Source: Asticcacaulis solisilvae (GTDB lineage Bacteria; Pseudomonadota; Alphaproteobacteria; Caulobacterales; Caulobacteraceae). Taken from it: a DNA stretch of 64,000 nucleotides. Positions 17,890 to 26,720 of this stretch are shown one piece after another (the first letter of the stretch is position 1; every line of letters begins with the position of its first letter). The DNA lies in the NCBI RefSeq assembly GCF_017875235.1, contig NZ_JAGGMI010000007.1:213301-277300 (forward strand), given 5' to 3'. Below the pieces are notes generated by a model. That model was not told the origin of the DNA, made no database searches, and worked only from the letters and a program-made list of their open reading frames with translations. The position numbers and the translations under genes were made by a program.

Positions 17890-19164
17890 ATGGACGACCA
17901 GAGCACACGCACGCTGAATGACCTGATGACCGACATGGCTGCCAAGGCCAAGCTCGGCGCCGAGGCTCTGCGTCTGGCCGGCCCGGATGTGCGCACGCGC
18001 GCCATTATCGAAGCCGCCAAGGCGATCCGCGCCCGCGAAGCGAGCATCCTGGCCGCCAATGAAAAAGACCAGCAGTTCGCCCGTGACAAGGGGCTGACCG
18101 AAGCCATGATCGAGCGCCTGATCCTCAATCCGGCGCGCGTCGAAGCCATGGCCAAAGGTCTGGAAGAGGTCGCGGCGCTGCCCGATCCCGTCGGCCGCGA
18201 CCTGGCGCGCTGGACGCGACCCAATGGCCTCGATATCGCCCGCGTCTCGACGCCGATCGGCGTCATCGCCATCATCTATGAAAGCCGGCCCAACGTGACG
18301 GCCGATGCCGCCGCGCTGTGCGTTCGCTCGTCGAACGCCGCCATCCTGCGCACCGGTTCGGAGGCGTTGAATTCGGCGCTGGCCATCTATGCCGCCTTCG
18401 AAGACGGCTTCCGCGCCGCCGGCCTGCCCGACACCTGCGTGCAACTGGTGCCGACCTCGGACCGCGACGCGGTGGGTCTTATCCTGGGCGGCCTTGACGG
18501 CACGATCAACCTGATCATTCCGCGCGGCGGCCGCTCGCTGGTCGAACGCGTCCAGAAGGAGGCGCGGGCGCCGGTCCTGGCGCACCTCGAAGGGCTGAAC
18601 CACACCTATGTCCACACCGCCGCCGATCCGGAAAAGGCTGTCGCCGTCACGCTGAACGCCAAGATGCGCCGCGTCTCGGTCTGCGGTGCGACCGAGACCC
18701 TGCTGATCGACGAAGCTGTGGCGGAAACGCTTTTGCCGCGAATTGCCAAAGCGCTTGAGGCCAAGGGCTGCGAACTGCGCGGCGATGACCGCGCCCGCGC
18801 GATCCACGCCATGGCGGCCGCGACCGAAGAGGACTGGAAGACCGAATATCTGCTTCCGATCATCTCGATCCGCGTCGTCAGGGACGAATCCGAGGCCATC
18901 TCCCACATCAAGACCTATGGCTCGGGCCATACCGAGGCTATCATCACCGAGGACGCGCAGGCCGCCGAGACCTTCCTGAACGAGGTCGATTCGGCCATCG
19001 TTATCTGGAACGCCTCGACGCAGTATGCCGACGGCGGCGAGTTCGGCTTGGGCGCGGAAATCGGCATCTCGACCGATCGTTTGCACGCGCGCGGGCCGGT
19101 AGGGGCCGAGCAGTTGACGACGTTCAAATATGTTGTGCGTGGCAACGGTCAGACGCGGCCATAA
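17890..19164 (+). CDS. proA: Gamma-glutamyl phosphate reductase
   Basis: Second step of proline synthesis: NADPH reduction of glutamyl phosphate to the semialdehyde. The 424-residue aldehyde-dehydrogenase-fold protein shows PIGVIAIIYESRPNVTADAAALCVRSSNAAILRTGSEA, IIPRGGRSLVERV, the catalytic cysteine in RRVSVCGATETLLID, and DGGEFGLGAEIGISTDRLHARGPVG. Length is normal (E. coli 417). It follows proB after a 246-base gap filled with a repeat. A long antisense open frame over the gene is a codon-bias shadow. Confidence 0.95.
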   Translation: MDDQSTRTLNDLMTDMAAKAKLGAEALRLAGPDVRTRAIIEAAKAIRAREASILAANEKDQQFARDKGLTEAMIERLILNPARVEAMAKGLEEVAALPDPVGRDLARWTRPNGLDIARVSTPIGVIAIIYESRPNVTADAAALCVRSSNAAILRTGSEALNSALAIYAAFEDGFRAAGLPDTCVQLVPTSDRDAVGLILGGLDGTINLIIPRGGRSLVERVQKEARAPVLAHLEGLNHTYVHTAADPEKAVAVTLNAKMRRVSVCGATETLLIDEAVAETLLPRIAKALEAKGCELRGDDRARAIHAMAAATEEDWKTEYLLPIISIRVVRDESEAISHIKTYGSGHTEAIITEDAQAAETFLNEVDSAIVIWNASTQYADGGEFGLGAEIGISTDRLHARGPVGAEQLTTFKYVVRGNGQTRP

Positions 19165-19269
19165 GCATTTCCAGCTCAAGCGGTCACCGGTTGATCGTAG
19201 GAAATGCGACCACGCATAGATCATTAACTACAACCTATTGTCACGGCTATGTTATCGCTTAACGTGCGC

Positions 19270-19287
19270 CTGCAATGAAACTGTCAT
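19270..19287 (+). promoter_or_regulatory. Pho box upstream of phoR
   Basis: CTGCAAT-GAAA-CTGTCAT, a 7-4-7 direct repeat matching the PhoB consensus (CTGTCAT repeats 11 bases apart) with two mismatches in the first half. It lies 127 bases before the phoR start, suggesting PhoB autoregulation. Confidence 0.7.
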
Positions 19288-19413
19288 GAAAACGTTGCCG
19301 AACGCGGTTACACGCCTCCTCCCTTGAACGTGCATTCCGCAGGGGAGCCGGAGCGCGATCAGTAGTCAGCGTGTCGATCTTGAGCTTTTTCGAAAAAGCC
19401 CTCAAGATCAGGA

Positions 19414-20919
19414 ATGGTTTCGAAAACAGATATGATCAGGCGGCGTTCGTTGTGGGGCATTGTGCCGTTTGGCACGTGGATCGGCCTGGGCTGCGTCATC
19501 GTCATGATGTTCGTTCCGCCACTTTGGCCTGTCGCCGTGGGCGTGGCCGCCCTAACCATCATCTACACGTTGCTTGTCTTCTGGGGGCAGCAAAACGACC
19601 TTCACGACCGCATCGATCAACTGAAAACGCCGGAAATCCAGGTCAAGGTCCAACCCAAGGGGCCAAGTTTCCAGGAAGTGCTGCGCGCCATTCCCGACCC
19701 GGTCCTGATCGTCTCGGGGTTCGAGCCCAACGATATCGCCGGCCGATGGATCGTCTTCGCCAATGCGACCGCACAAAAGGTGTTTCAGGTTGAAAGTCAG
19801 GGCGGGTTGCTGGTCAGCGCCATCCGGACACCCGAAGTGCTGGAATGCGTTGATGAGGCGTTGTTTGGCGGTATATCGCGATCGACAACTTTCGAGACTG
19901 CCGGCGGCGCGCGTGAACAATACTGGCGCGCTTTTGCCAGTCCCCTGCCGGTCGGGGACGCGGAGCAGCGCCTTGCCTTGCTCGTCATGCGCGACGAAAC
20001 GGATATGCGCCGCATGGAGAAGATGCGCGCTGATTTTTTGGCCAATGCCAGCCACGAACTGCGCACGCCGCTGGCCTCGCTTGCCGGCTTTATCGAAACG
20101 CTTCGCGGGCCGGCGAAAGACGACGAAGCGGCACGGGAGAAATTCCTGACCATCATGGCCGTCCAGGCTGACCGCATGGGCCGGCTGATCCACGATCTCT
20201 TGTCTTTGTCACGCATTGAACTCAACGAACATGTACCGCCGTCGGGTGAGGCAGACCTCGTTCTCGCGGTGAAGGATGTAGTCGAGGGGTTAAGCCTGAT
20301 TGCGCAGAAAAAAGGTGTCGGTTTCCGCCTGGAAACACCAAAACCAGGTCTTTACCCCGTCATAGGGGATCGCGATCAAATCCTTCAGGTGGCGCAGAAC
20401 CTGATCGACAACGCTCTGAAATACGCGCCTCAGGGATCGGAGGTCGCCATCGAGGTTGTCTTTGATCGTACCCTGACCCAGGCGATTGCAGCGACCGATC
20501 CGATGGCATCCAAGCTGGTCCTGCTCAGGCCCGACCGCAATGTGCACGAATACTACGCGATCTTGCGCGTGCGCGACGCAGGGCCTGGCATCCGCCGTGA
20601 GCACCTTCCGCGTCTCGCCGAACGCTTCTACCGCGTCGAAGGACAAAAGAGCGGTGACCGCCTCGGTACCGGATTAGGCCTGGCCATCGTCAAGCACATC
20701 ATCAATCGACACCGCGGTGGCCTTGTCGTCGAATCGATTGGAACCCAAAGCGCAGCCGAAGATCTTGTCATGATCGACGCCGATGGTGACAACGTCACGC
20801 CGCTGCCGGGTTCAGGTCTTGCGACCTTCACCGCCTTTACGGCCTATTTCCCGCAGAGCCGCGCCTTTGGCTCGGCAGCAGGGCTGCGACTTGTCGAACC
20901 TCTCAAAGATGCTGGTTAG
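19414..20919 (+). CDS. phoR: Phosphate-regulon sensor histidine kinase
   Basis: A 501-residue membrane kinase. Two hydrophobic segments form the N-terminus (about 12-55: SLWGIVPFGTWIGLGCVIVMMF and PVAVGVAALTIIYTLLVFW). A PAS-like part follows (about 80-190), then the phosphoacceptor box FLANASHELRTPLASLAGFIETL, and ATPase motifs NLIDNALKYAPQG, RVRDAGPGIRREHL and GDRLGTGLGLAIVKHI. Assignment as PhoR rests on this layout plus phoU and phoB directly downstream. A charged loop ending in PMASKLVLLRPDRNVHEYYA is inserted in the ATPase domain. Start could also be the ATG 6 codons later. Confidence 0.92.
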   Translation: MVSKTDMIRRRSLWGIVPFGTWIGLGCVIVMMFVPPLWPVAVGVAALTIIYTLLVFWGQQNDLHDRIDQLKTPEIQVKVQPKGPSFQEVLRAIPDPVLIVSGFEPNDIAGRWIVFANATAQKVFQVESQGGLLVSAIRTPEVLECVDEALFGGISRSTTFETAGGAREQYWRAFASPLPVGDAEQRLALLVMRDETDMRRMEKMRADFLANASHELRTPLASLAGFIETLRGPAKDDEAAREKFLTIMAVQADRMGRLIHDLLSLSRIELNEHVPPSGEADLVLAVKDVVEGLSLIAQKKGVGFRLETPKPGLYPVIGDRDQILQVAQNLIDNALKYAPQGSEVAIEVVFDRTLTQAIAATDPMASKLVLLRPDRNVHEYYAILRVRDAGPGIRREHLPRLAERFYRVEGQKSGDRLGTGLGLAIVKHIINRHRGGLVVESIGTQSAAEDLVMIDADGDNVTPLPGSGLATFTAFTAYFPQSRAFGSAAGLRLVEPLKDAG

Positions 20920-20986
20920 GGCCTGAGACCTGTGTATTAGGCGCATTGTAACCATGTTTTCATGGTTTTTTCACATGCAGCCATGC

Positions 20987-21004
20987 CTATAATAAAACTG
21001 TCAC
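20987..21004 (+). promoter_or_regulatory. Pho-box-like site upstream of phoU
   Basis: CTATAAT-AAAA-CTGTCAC, two heptamers 11 bases apart, 34 bases before the phoU start. The second half matches CTGTCAT in six of seven positions, the first less well. Suggests that phoU-phoB has its own PhoB-controlled promoter. Confidence 0.5.
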
Positions 21005-21037
21005 AGAATTCGCCTAAACGCCCGAAGGAATACAGCC

Positions 21038-21751
21038 GTGGTACAGTTCAGCAAGATGAATCCGCACATCGTCAAGACCTACGAGGAAGAGCTGGATCAA
21101 CTGAGCGCTGAGGTGGTTCTGATGGGTGGTCTCGCTGAAGCCCAGGTTGCCGATGCCGTCGAAGCCGTCGCCCGCCGTGATGTCGCCCTGGCCCAGAGTG
21201 TCGTCCAGCGCGATCATCGTCTCGACGAGCTGGAAAAGGATGTCGAGCGCAAGTGCATCCGTCTGATCGCCCTGCGTCAGCCCATGGCCAACGACCTGCG
21301 CAAGACAGTGGCCGCCATGAAGATCGCGACCTCGCTTGAGCGTACCGGCGACCTCGCCAAGAACATTGCCAAGCGCGCCCTGGTCATCGCCGAAGCCGAG
21401 CCGATGACGCCGATCACCCGTTCGATCGAGCGCATGGGCAAGCTGGTCTCGTCGCGCCTGCGTGACGTGCTCGACGCCTATAAGGGCGGCAAGCTGGACC
21501 TGGCCCAGAGCGTCTGGGCAACCGATACCGAGGTCGACGAACACTATAACGCCCTGTTCCGCGAATTGCTGACCTACATGATGGGCGATCCGCGCACCAT
21601 CTCGGCCTGCACGCACCTTTTGTTCATGGCCAAGAACCTGGAACGCATCGGCGATCACGCAACCAACGTGGCCGAGCATATCCACTACGAACTGACAGGC
21701 GAAGATTACGTCGAGGACCGCCCGAAAGGCGACACCCTAAGCCCAACCTGA
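21038..21751 (+). CDS. phoU: Phosphate signalling protein PhoU
   Basis: A 237-residue all-helical negative regulator that links the PstSCAB transporter to PhoR. Characteristic metal-binding and repeat segments are LAEAQVADAVEAVARRD, LIALRQPMANDLRKTVAAMKIATSLERTGDLAKNIAKRA and, in the second repeat, HLLFMAKNLERIGDHATNVAEHI. It starts with GTG, supported by GAAGGA 8 bases upstream; the next ATG (codon 7) has no ribosome site. It is followed by phoB after 9 bases. The pst genes that usually precede it in Caulobacter are absent. Confidence 0.94.
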   Translation: MVQFSKMNPHIVKTYEEELDQLSAEVVLMGGLAEAQVADAVEAVARRDVALAQSVVQRDHRLDELEKDVERKCIRLIALRQPMANDLRKTVAAMKIATSLERTGDLAKNIAKRALVIAEAEPMTPITRSIERMGKLVSSRLRDVLDAYKGGKLDLAQSVWATDTEVDEHYNALFRELLTYMMGDPRTISACTHLLFMAKNLERIGDHATNVAEHIHYELTGEDYVEDRPKGDTLSPT

Positions 21752-21760
21752 TGTGAGATC

Positions 21761-22450
21761 ATGAAGCCCTATATCATCATCGCCGAAGACGAAGACGCCC
21801 TGTCGACCCTGCTCAACTACAATCTTGAGAAGGAAGGCTATGAGGTCGGAGTTGCCAGCGACGGCGACGAAGCCCTGGTGATGATCAAGGAGCGCCAGCC
21901 CGACCTTCTGGTCTGCGACTGGATGATGCCCAAGGTGTCGGGCATCGAGGTCTGCCGCCGCCTGCGCCAGCAGTCGTCCACGCGCAACCTGCCCATCGTC
22001 ATGCTGACGGCGCGTTCAGAAGAAAGCGATCGTATCCGCGGGCTGGATACCGGCGCCGACGACTATGTCGTCAAGCCATTCTCGATGGTCGAGCTGATGG
22101 CGCGCATCCGCGCCGTGCTGCGCCGTATCCGTCCGGGCCTGAGCGAAGACCGCGTCGAGTTCGGCGAAATCTCGGTCGACCGGTTGTCGCACCGCGTCCA
22201 GCGCGCCGGCCGCGACATCCACCTGGGGCCGACGGAATACAAGCTGCTTGACCACTTCATGCAGTATCCGCGCCGCGTTTTCTCGCGCGAGCAGTTGCTC
22301 GACGCCGTCTGGGGCAATGACGTCTATGTCGAAGCCCGCACGGTCGATGTCCATATCGGCCGCCTGCGCAAGGCGCTGAACGATAAGGAAGAGTTCGATC
22401 CGATTAGAACGGTACGTTCGGCCGGTTACTCTTTGGATATTCAAGGGTAA
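21761..22450 (+). CDS. phoB: Phosphate-regulon response regulator
   Basis: A 229-residue OmpR/PhoB-type regulator. Receiver domain 1-120 has acidic EDEDA, phosphoacceptor aspartate in DLLVCDWMMP, the switch threonine in VMLTARSEE and lysine in YVVKPFS. The winged-helix DNA-binding domain (about 130-229) shows LGPTEYKLLDHFMQYPRRVFSREQLLDAVWG and RTVDVHIGRLRKALN. Activated by PhoR under phosphate limitation; candidate targets within this window are the two Pho-box-like sites. Followed by two repeat elements. Confidence 0.95.
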   Translation: MKPYIIIAEDEDALSTLLNYNLEKEGYEVGVASDGDEALVMIKERQPDLLVCDWMMPKVSGIEVCRRLRQQSSTRNLPIVMLTARSEESDRIRGLDTGADDYVVKPFSMVELMARIRAVLRRIRPGLSEDRVEFGEISVDRLSHRVQRAGRDIHLGPTEYKLLDHFMQYPRRVFSREQLLDAVWGNDVYVEARTVDVHIGRLRKALNDKEEFDPIRTVRSAGYSLDIQG

Positions 22451-22451
22451 T

Positions 22452-22508
22452 TACTTCTCCCTGCTTGCGGGAAGAAGGTGGTTCGCCTTGGCGAACCGGA
22501 CGAGGGGC
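22452..22508. repeat. REP-like repeat, family C (single unit)
   Basis: CTTCTCCCTGCTTGCGGGAA, then GGTGGTTCGCCTTGGCGAACC and GACGAGGGG. This matches half of the element at 17646-17776. Directly abuts a family A element at 22509. Confidence 0.7.
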
Positions 22509-22613
22509 TAGATCGGTATGATTTTAAGTGGAAACACCATACCGATCTAAGTTTTTGTTTTGTCGCGATATTTAAGGCGACAACCGCTTACACTTTTCGC
22601 CATATCGCTCTAG
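22509..22613. repeat. Dispersed structured repeat, family A, copy 2 (two hairpins)
   Basis: About 105 bases. Outer hairpin arms TAGATCGGTATG and CATACCGATCTA, and inner arms GGCGA and TCGCC around a conserved core that reads AAAGTGT-x2-GCGGTT on the minus strand. Nearly identical to the copy at 51851-51954. The TTTAAGGCGA and ATATCGCG motifs are shared with the copies at 31186 and 47077. Confidence 0.85.
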
Positions 22614-22632
22614 CCCTGTCTCAGCGCGAAGA

Positions 22633-23541
22633 CTATTCCGGCAGGTCGACCAGGAAGGTCTTCGAGCAGTATTCGCAGGTGATATGCACCTTGCCGTCGG
22701 GCTCCAGCATGTCCTTCTGTTCCTGTTCGGTAAAGGACTGCACCAAGCCTTCGACGCGCTCCTGCGAACAGCGGCAGAGCTTATAGACCGTCTTGAGCGT
22801 TGAGAGGCGCACACCGTCCTCGTGGAACAGGCGATAGAGCAGGCGATCGGCCGGCAGGTCGAAATCGGTCAGCTCCTCTTCGCCGAGCGTCTCGAACAAC
22901 GCGCGGATATGGTCGAACGAGTCGCGCGTTTCCCCGCGCGTCGCGTCGCCCGCGATCGCCTGGATCATGGCGCCGGCCGCGCGCCATTGCGGTCCACCGG
23001 GACCGTTGATCTCGCTGACCGCCAGCTTGACCTGGGTCGGCACCTGCTCGGACTGGGCGAAGTAATGCTCGGCGCACAGGGACAGGCTCTCGCCCTCGAT
23101 CGGGGTAATGCCCTGGTAGCGCTCGGAATTGTTTTCCGGATCGAGCGTCATGATAAAGGTGCCCTTGCCGAGCAGCGCCTGCGCGCCCAGGCTCTGGAAC
23201 TTGCCTTCATTGCTGGCGATCAGGTCGTTAAGCTCGCCTTCGTCGTAGCGGCAGAAGCCGCGTAAGCCCCCGCGCGTATCGTAATCCGCCACGACGTAGC
23301 GCACGGCGCCGTCGCCCTGGGCCTGGAGGATCAGCCGGCCCTCGAACTTCAAGGACGCGCCGACCAGGACGGCCAGCACGCAGGCTTCGCCCAAAAGGTT
23401 GGCGATGACGTCCGGATAGTCGTGCGCCTTCAGGATCTGGTCCAGCGTGTCGCCCAGCCGCACCAGGCGGCCGTGGACGGGATGCGTTTCGATGACGAAG
23501 CGCGCGGAATAGTCTTCAACAACAGTGGACGGATCAGACAT
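22633..23541 (-). CDS. hslO: Redox-regulated chaperone Hsp33
   Basis: Cytoplasmic holdase activated by oxidation of its zinc cysteines. The 302-residue protein has the N-terminal Hsp33 fold with FVIETHPVHGRLVRLGDTLDQIL, and GDGAVRYVVADYDTRGGLRGF. The C-terminal redox switch has four cysteines as CxC (LCRCSQERV) and CxxC (ITCEYCSKTF), both intact. Length is normal (E. coli 292). The family's central GILGKGT-like motif appears as ALLGKGTFIMTLDPE. It is monocistronic by position, facing away from the SerB-SerA gene. Confidence 0.95.
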   Translation of the reverse strand: MSDPSTVVEDYSARFVIETHPVHGRLVRLGDTLDQILKAHDYPDVIANLLGEACVLAVLVGASLKFEGRLILQAQGDGAVRYVVADYDTRGGLRGFCRYDEGELNDLIASNEGKFQSLGAQALLGKGTFIMTLDPENNSERYQGITPIEGESLSLCAEHYFAQSEQVPTQVKLAVSEINGPGGPQWRAAGAMIQAIAGDATRGETRDSFDHIRALFETLGEEELTDFDLPADRLLYRLFHEDGVRLSTLKTVYKLCRCSQERVEGLVQSFTEQEQKDMLEPDGKVHITCEYCSKTFLVDLPE

Positions 23542-23745
23542 GGAAACGCATGAAACCTTTAGGGCCGTTACAGATTTTACCTGTTTTCAGGATTTGCCGT
23601 CAGACAGGGCCGGAATTTAGAGAATTGCACCGCGAACTGCCACAATAAAGGGTTAAGCCGGTTGTGCCGACCTCGCTTTTATCTTATCTGCGGCGCAAAT
23701 GTATCGGGGCGAGCAATAGCGGCTTTTAGCCCCGAGGGTCTCCAT

Positions 23746-25686
23746 ATGGGCGTTTCGGTCATGAATGCAAGTTTCAATCAGCCTAACCTCGCCACCCTGG
23801 TGCTCGACTTCGACTCGACCTTTACCCAGGTCGAGGCGCTCGACATCCTGGCCGAACTGCTGTCCGCCGCCGATCCGGCGCGCGCCGCGGATGTCGAACA
23901 GATACGCACCCTGACCGATCAGGCCATGTCGGGCGAGATCAGCTTCTCCGACGCCCTGCAGCGCCGCGTGCGCATCCTGAAGCCGACGCGCGACGACATC
24001 GCCTCGCTGGTCGAGGTGCTGAAGACCAAGATCAGCGCGTCGATCGAACGCAACCGCGCCGTTTTTAACGAGCATCCCGGCAAGATTCGCATCATCTCGG
24101 GCGGCTTCCACGACTTCATCGACCCGGTCGTCGCTGAATTCGGCATCGCGCCGGAATACGTCCTGGCCAACCGGCTGACCTGGAACGAGGAGGGCGTGGC
24201 GATCGGCCTCGACCTGACCAACCCGCTCAGCCAGGACGGCGGCAAGATCGTCGCCGTGCGCGGCCTGACGCTCGACGGTGACGTCGTCATGGTCGGCGAC
24301 GGCTGGACCGACTACGAAGTCTACAAGGGCGGCGCCGCCGAGCGCTTCTACGCCTTTACCGAAAATGTGACGCGGCCCAAGGTCATCGCCGCGACCGAAG
24401 GCTGCGACGCGACGCAAGTGGCCGCCTCGTTCGACGAAGTGCTGCACACCGAAGGCTATCAGGGCCGCTACTCCTTCCCGCGCTCCAAGCTGAAGGTCCT
24501 GCTGCTCGAAAATATCCACCCCGAGGCCGTCCGCCGTTTCCGCGAGGAAGGCTATGACGTCACGACCGTCAAGGGCGCGCTCGACGAAGACGACCTGATC
24601 CAGGCTTTGCAGGGCGTGCACATCCTGGGCCTGCGTTCCAAGACCAATCTGACGGCCAAGGCGGTCGAAGCCGCCGACAAGCTGATGGCCGTCGGCGCAT
24701 TTTGCATCGGCACTAACCAGATCGACCTCAAGGCCTGTTCGCAAAAGGGCATCGCCGTCTTCAACGCGCCCTATTCCAACACGCGGTCGGTGGTGGAAAT
24801 GGTCATCGGCCTGATCGTCATGCTGACCCGCAACATCCCTGACAAGTCGGTCGGCATGCACAAGGGCAAGTGGGACAAGTCGGCGACCGGCGCCCACGAA
24901 GTGCGCGGCAAGACGCTGGGCATCATCGGTTATGGCGCTATCGGTTCGCAGCTGTCGATCCTGGCCGAGGCCTTCGGCATGCGCGTCATCTATTACGACC
25001 TGGCCGAAAAGCTGTCCTTGGGCAATGCCCGCCGCTACCGCTCGCTCGATGCGCTGCTGGCTGAAGCCGACGTCATCTCGCTGCACGTCGACGGCCGCGC
25101 CGAGAACAAGAACCTGTTCGGCGCCCAGCAGTTCGCGCGCATGAAGGACGGGGTGATCTTCATCAACCTGTCGCGCGGCCATATCGTCGATATCGAAGCC
25201 CTGGCCGCCGCCATCGACAGCGGCAAGATCTACGGCTCAGCCATTGACGTCTTCCCGGAAGAGCCGCGCACCAATGACGATCCGTTCGAAAGCGCGCTTA
25301 TGGGCCGCCGCAACACGGTCCTGTCGCCGCACATCGGCGGATCGACCGAAGAGGCGCAGGAGGCGATCGCCGAGTTCGCGTCCGAGCGCCTGCTGGGCTT
25401 CCTGAATCGTGGCGACACGACCTTCAGCGTGAACATGCCGCACGTCCAGCTGTCGGAAGTCGAAGGCCGCCACCGCTTCCTGCACCTGCACCGTAACGTG
25501 CCGGGCGTGCTGGCGGCGATCAACCAGATCATGGCCAAGTACGAGCTGAACGTCCTGGCCCAACACCTGAAGACGACGGAAAACCTGGGTTACGTCATTG
25601 TCGATATCGACAAGGGCTATCCGAAGGAAGCGCTCGAAGATCTGAAGGCCGTCAACGGGACCCTGCGCTTCCGCTCCCTCGTGTAA
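23746..25686 (+). CDS. serA: SerB-SerA fusion: phosphoserine phosphatase plus phosphoglycerate dehydrogenase
   Basis: A 646-residue two-enzyme protein of serine synthesis. Residues about 15-230 are a SerB-like HAD phosphatase: DFDSTFTQVEALDIL (21-35, nucleophile and acid aspartates), IISGGFHDF (117-124), GGK around 165-167 and GDGWTDY (184-190). Residues about 247-560 are 3-phosphoglycerate dehydrogenase: TLGIIGYGAIGSQ (NAD loop), NLSRGHIVD (arginine) and LSPHIGGSTEEAQ (histidine). The rest is an ACT domain (HRNVPGVLAAINQIMAKYELNV), usually serine-sensing. First and last steps are joined without the middle transaminase. ATG at 23746 has GAGGG 7 bases upstream. Confidence 0.92.
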   Translation: MGVSVMNASFNQPNLATLVLDFDSTFTQVEALDILAELLSAADPARAADVEQIRTLTDQAMSGEISFSDALQRRVRILKPTRDDIASLVEVLKTKISASIERNRAVFNEHPGKIRIISGGFHDFIDPVVAEFGIAPEYVLANRLTWNEEGVAIGLDLTNPLSQDGGKIVAVRGLTLDGDVVMVGDGWTDYEVYKGGAAERFYAFTENVTRPKVIAATEGCDATQVAASFDEVLHTEGYQGRYSFPRSKLKVLLLENIHPEAVRRFREEGYDVTTVKGALDEDDLIQALQGVHILGLRSKTNLTAKAVEAADKLMAVGAFCIGTNQIDLKACSQKGIAVFNAPYSNTRSVVEMVIGLIVMLTRNIPDKSVGMHKGKWDKSATGAHEVRGKTLGIIGYGAIGSQLSILAEAFGMRVIYYDLAEKLSLGNARRYRSLDALLAEADVISLHVDGRAENKNLFGAQQFARMKDGVIFINLSRGHIVDIEALAAAIDSGKIYGSAIDVFPEEPRTNDDPFESALMGRRNTVLSPHIGGSTEEAQEAIAEFASERLLGFLNRGDTTFSVNMPHVQLSEVEGRHRFLHLHRNVPGVLAAINQIMAKYELNVLAQHLKTTENLGYVIVDIDKGYPKEALEDLKAVNGTLRFRSLV

Positions 25687-25691
25687 GCCAC

Positions 25692-25790
25692 ACTGGCGGT
25701 CTGCAAACCGTCATCTCGCTGCGATACGATGCTCACGTACTCAAGTACGCTCCGCTTCGTGTCTCGCGAGCTAACGGTTTTCGCCACGCC
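25692..25790. repeat. Long imperfect inverted repeat after serA
   Basis: Arms GCGGTCTGCAAACCGTC and CGGTTTTCGCC flank a centre ACGTACTCAAGTACG, giving a structure of about 90 bases with several mismatches. Located directly after the serA stop and before the convergent PilZ gene, so it may act as a terminator or RNA-stability element. Confidence 0.55.
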
Positions 25791-25812
25791 ATTGCGGCTT
25801 ACAGGCCCGGAG

Positions 25813-26322
25813 TTAATCCAGGAAAAAGACGTTGTCGTCGTCGGACGTATCGTCGCGGGCGTCTTCAATTGGAGCTTCCGCAGAAGTCTGGCCGCTGAGC
25901 TTCATCCAGGCATCGAACACGGGTTCCGGCACCTTGGCGGGGCGGGCCTGGCCGGGGACCAGGGTCTGGACGAAGTTGAACTTCAGGCCCATCCGGGTTG
26001 GCGTCGACCAGGCCGACGCACCGCGACGGACCATATTGGTGTCGAGGTCGATCAGCCACAGCTCGGCCGGGATGGCACAGTTGTTTTCAAACGCAACGCG
26101 CGCGCCGCTGGGGCTCTGGTCGAGGATGCGGCACTGGATGACCGCCTGGCTGGACAGGAAAAGCAGGGCGCCGCGGTCGTCGCAGGCGGCGCGCGGTTCG
26201 GAACGGCGGTCGCTGTAGTCCGACGGCTGGATGATCTCGACCTTGGCCGTGGCCGACATACGCGTACCGCCCGGTGTTGCGGAGGGCGTGGAACGGTTGG
26301 CAGGGCGCAGCGGCGAAGACAT
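25813..26322 (-). CDS. PilZ-domain protein (probable cyclic-di-GMP binder)
   Basis: A 169-residue single PilZ-domain protein. The binding signature is complete: RRSEPR near residue 40, and DQSPSGARV about 30 residues later (family patterns RxxxR and D/NxSxxG). The N-terminus is a low-complexity Ser/Pro/Thr stretch, and the C-terminus is acidic (ARDDTSDDDNVFFLD). The start at 26322 follows AAAGGAAG at normal spacing; an upstream extension of 22 codons lacks support. Output target unknown; no motility or polysaccharide gene is adjacent. Confidence 0.85.
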   Translation of the reverse strand: MSSPLRPANRSTPSATPGGTRMSATAKVEIIQPSDYSDRRSEPRAACDDRGALLFLSSQAVIQCRILDQSPSGARVAFENNCAIPAELWLIDLDTNMVRRGASAWSTPTRMGLKFNFVQTLVPGQARPAKVPEPVFDAWMKLSGQTSAEAPIEDARDDTSDDDNVFFLD

Positions 26323-26720
26323 TCGAACTTCCTTTAAAATTCTCTGGATGGGGGGCGCCTGGCGCGAAAATACGCGGCCCGAGGTCAACTCTGCCCGTTC
26401 ACCACATTACGCCCGTAAGGTTTACAAAGGGTTGGTGCGTGCAAAATTTGCACAAATCAATGACCTTGACATTTCGTCGCAGCATAGGCATTTAAGCCGT
26501 CTCGCATCCGCGAGATAACTCTTGTGGTGGTTCCTCCATCACTTCAGCGCTGGCCGCGTGAGATATGCCCGTCCATCGGGTACATATCGCCAGCGACAAA
26601 AAGGCCGTCAGAGCAAAGACGTCCTGCCCTCTTTCTTTCGAAGTCCGTGACACGCGCATGCTTCGTCCCACCCGGCCTGTTTTAACAGGCGCGGGCGAGG
26701 CGCGTTTGTCCTTGCCCGAA
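26323..26720 (+). promoter_or_regulatory. Long leader region before rhlE
   Basis: A 398-base stretch without a gene. It holds a perfect dyad GTGCAAA-A-TTTGCAC at 26439-26453 and a possible promoter with TTGACA at 26466-26471 and CATTTA 17 bases later. This would give the helicase mRNA an untranslated leader of roughly 250 bases. Cold-shock helicases often have long leaders, but nothing here proves that. Confidence 0.35.

Noticed and set aside
17776..19224. Long minus-strand open frame opposite proA (482 codons)
   Set aside because: Produced by the strong GC codon bias of proA; no protein-like motifs and complete overlap with a certain gene.
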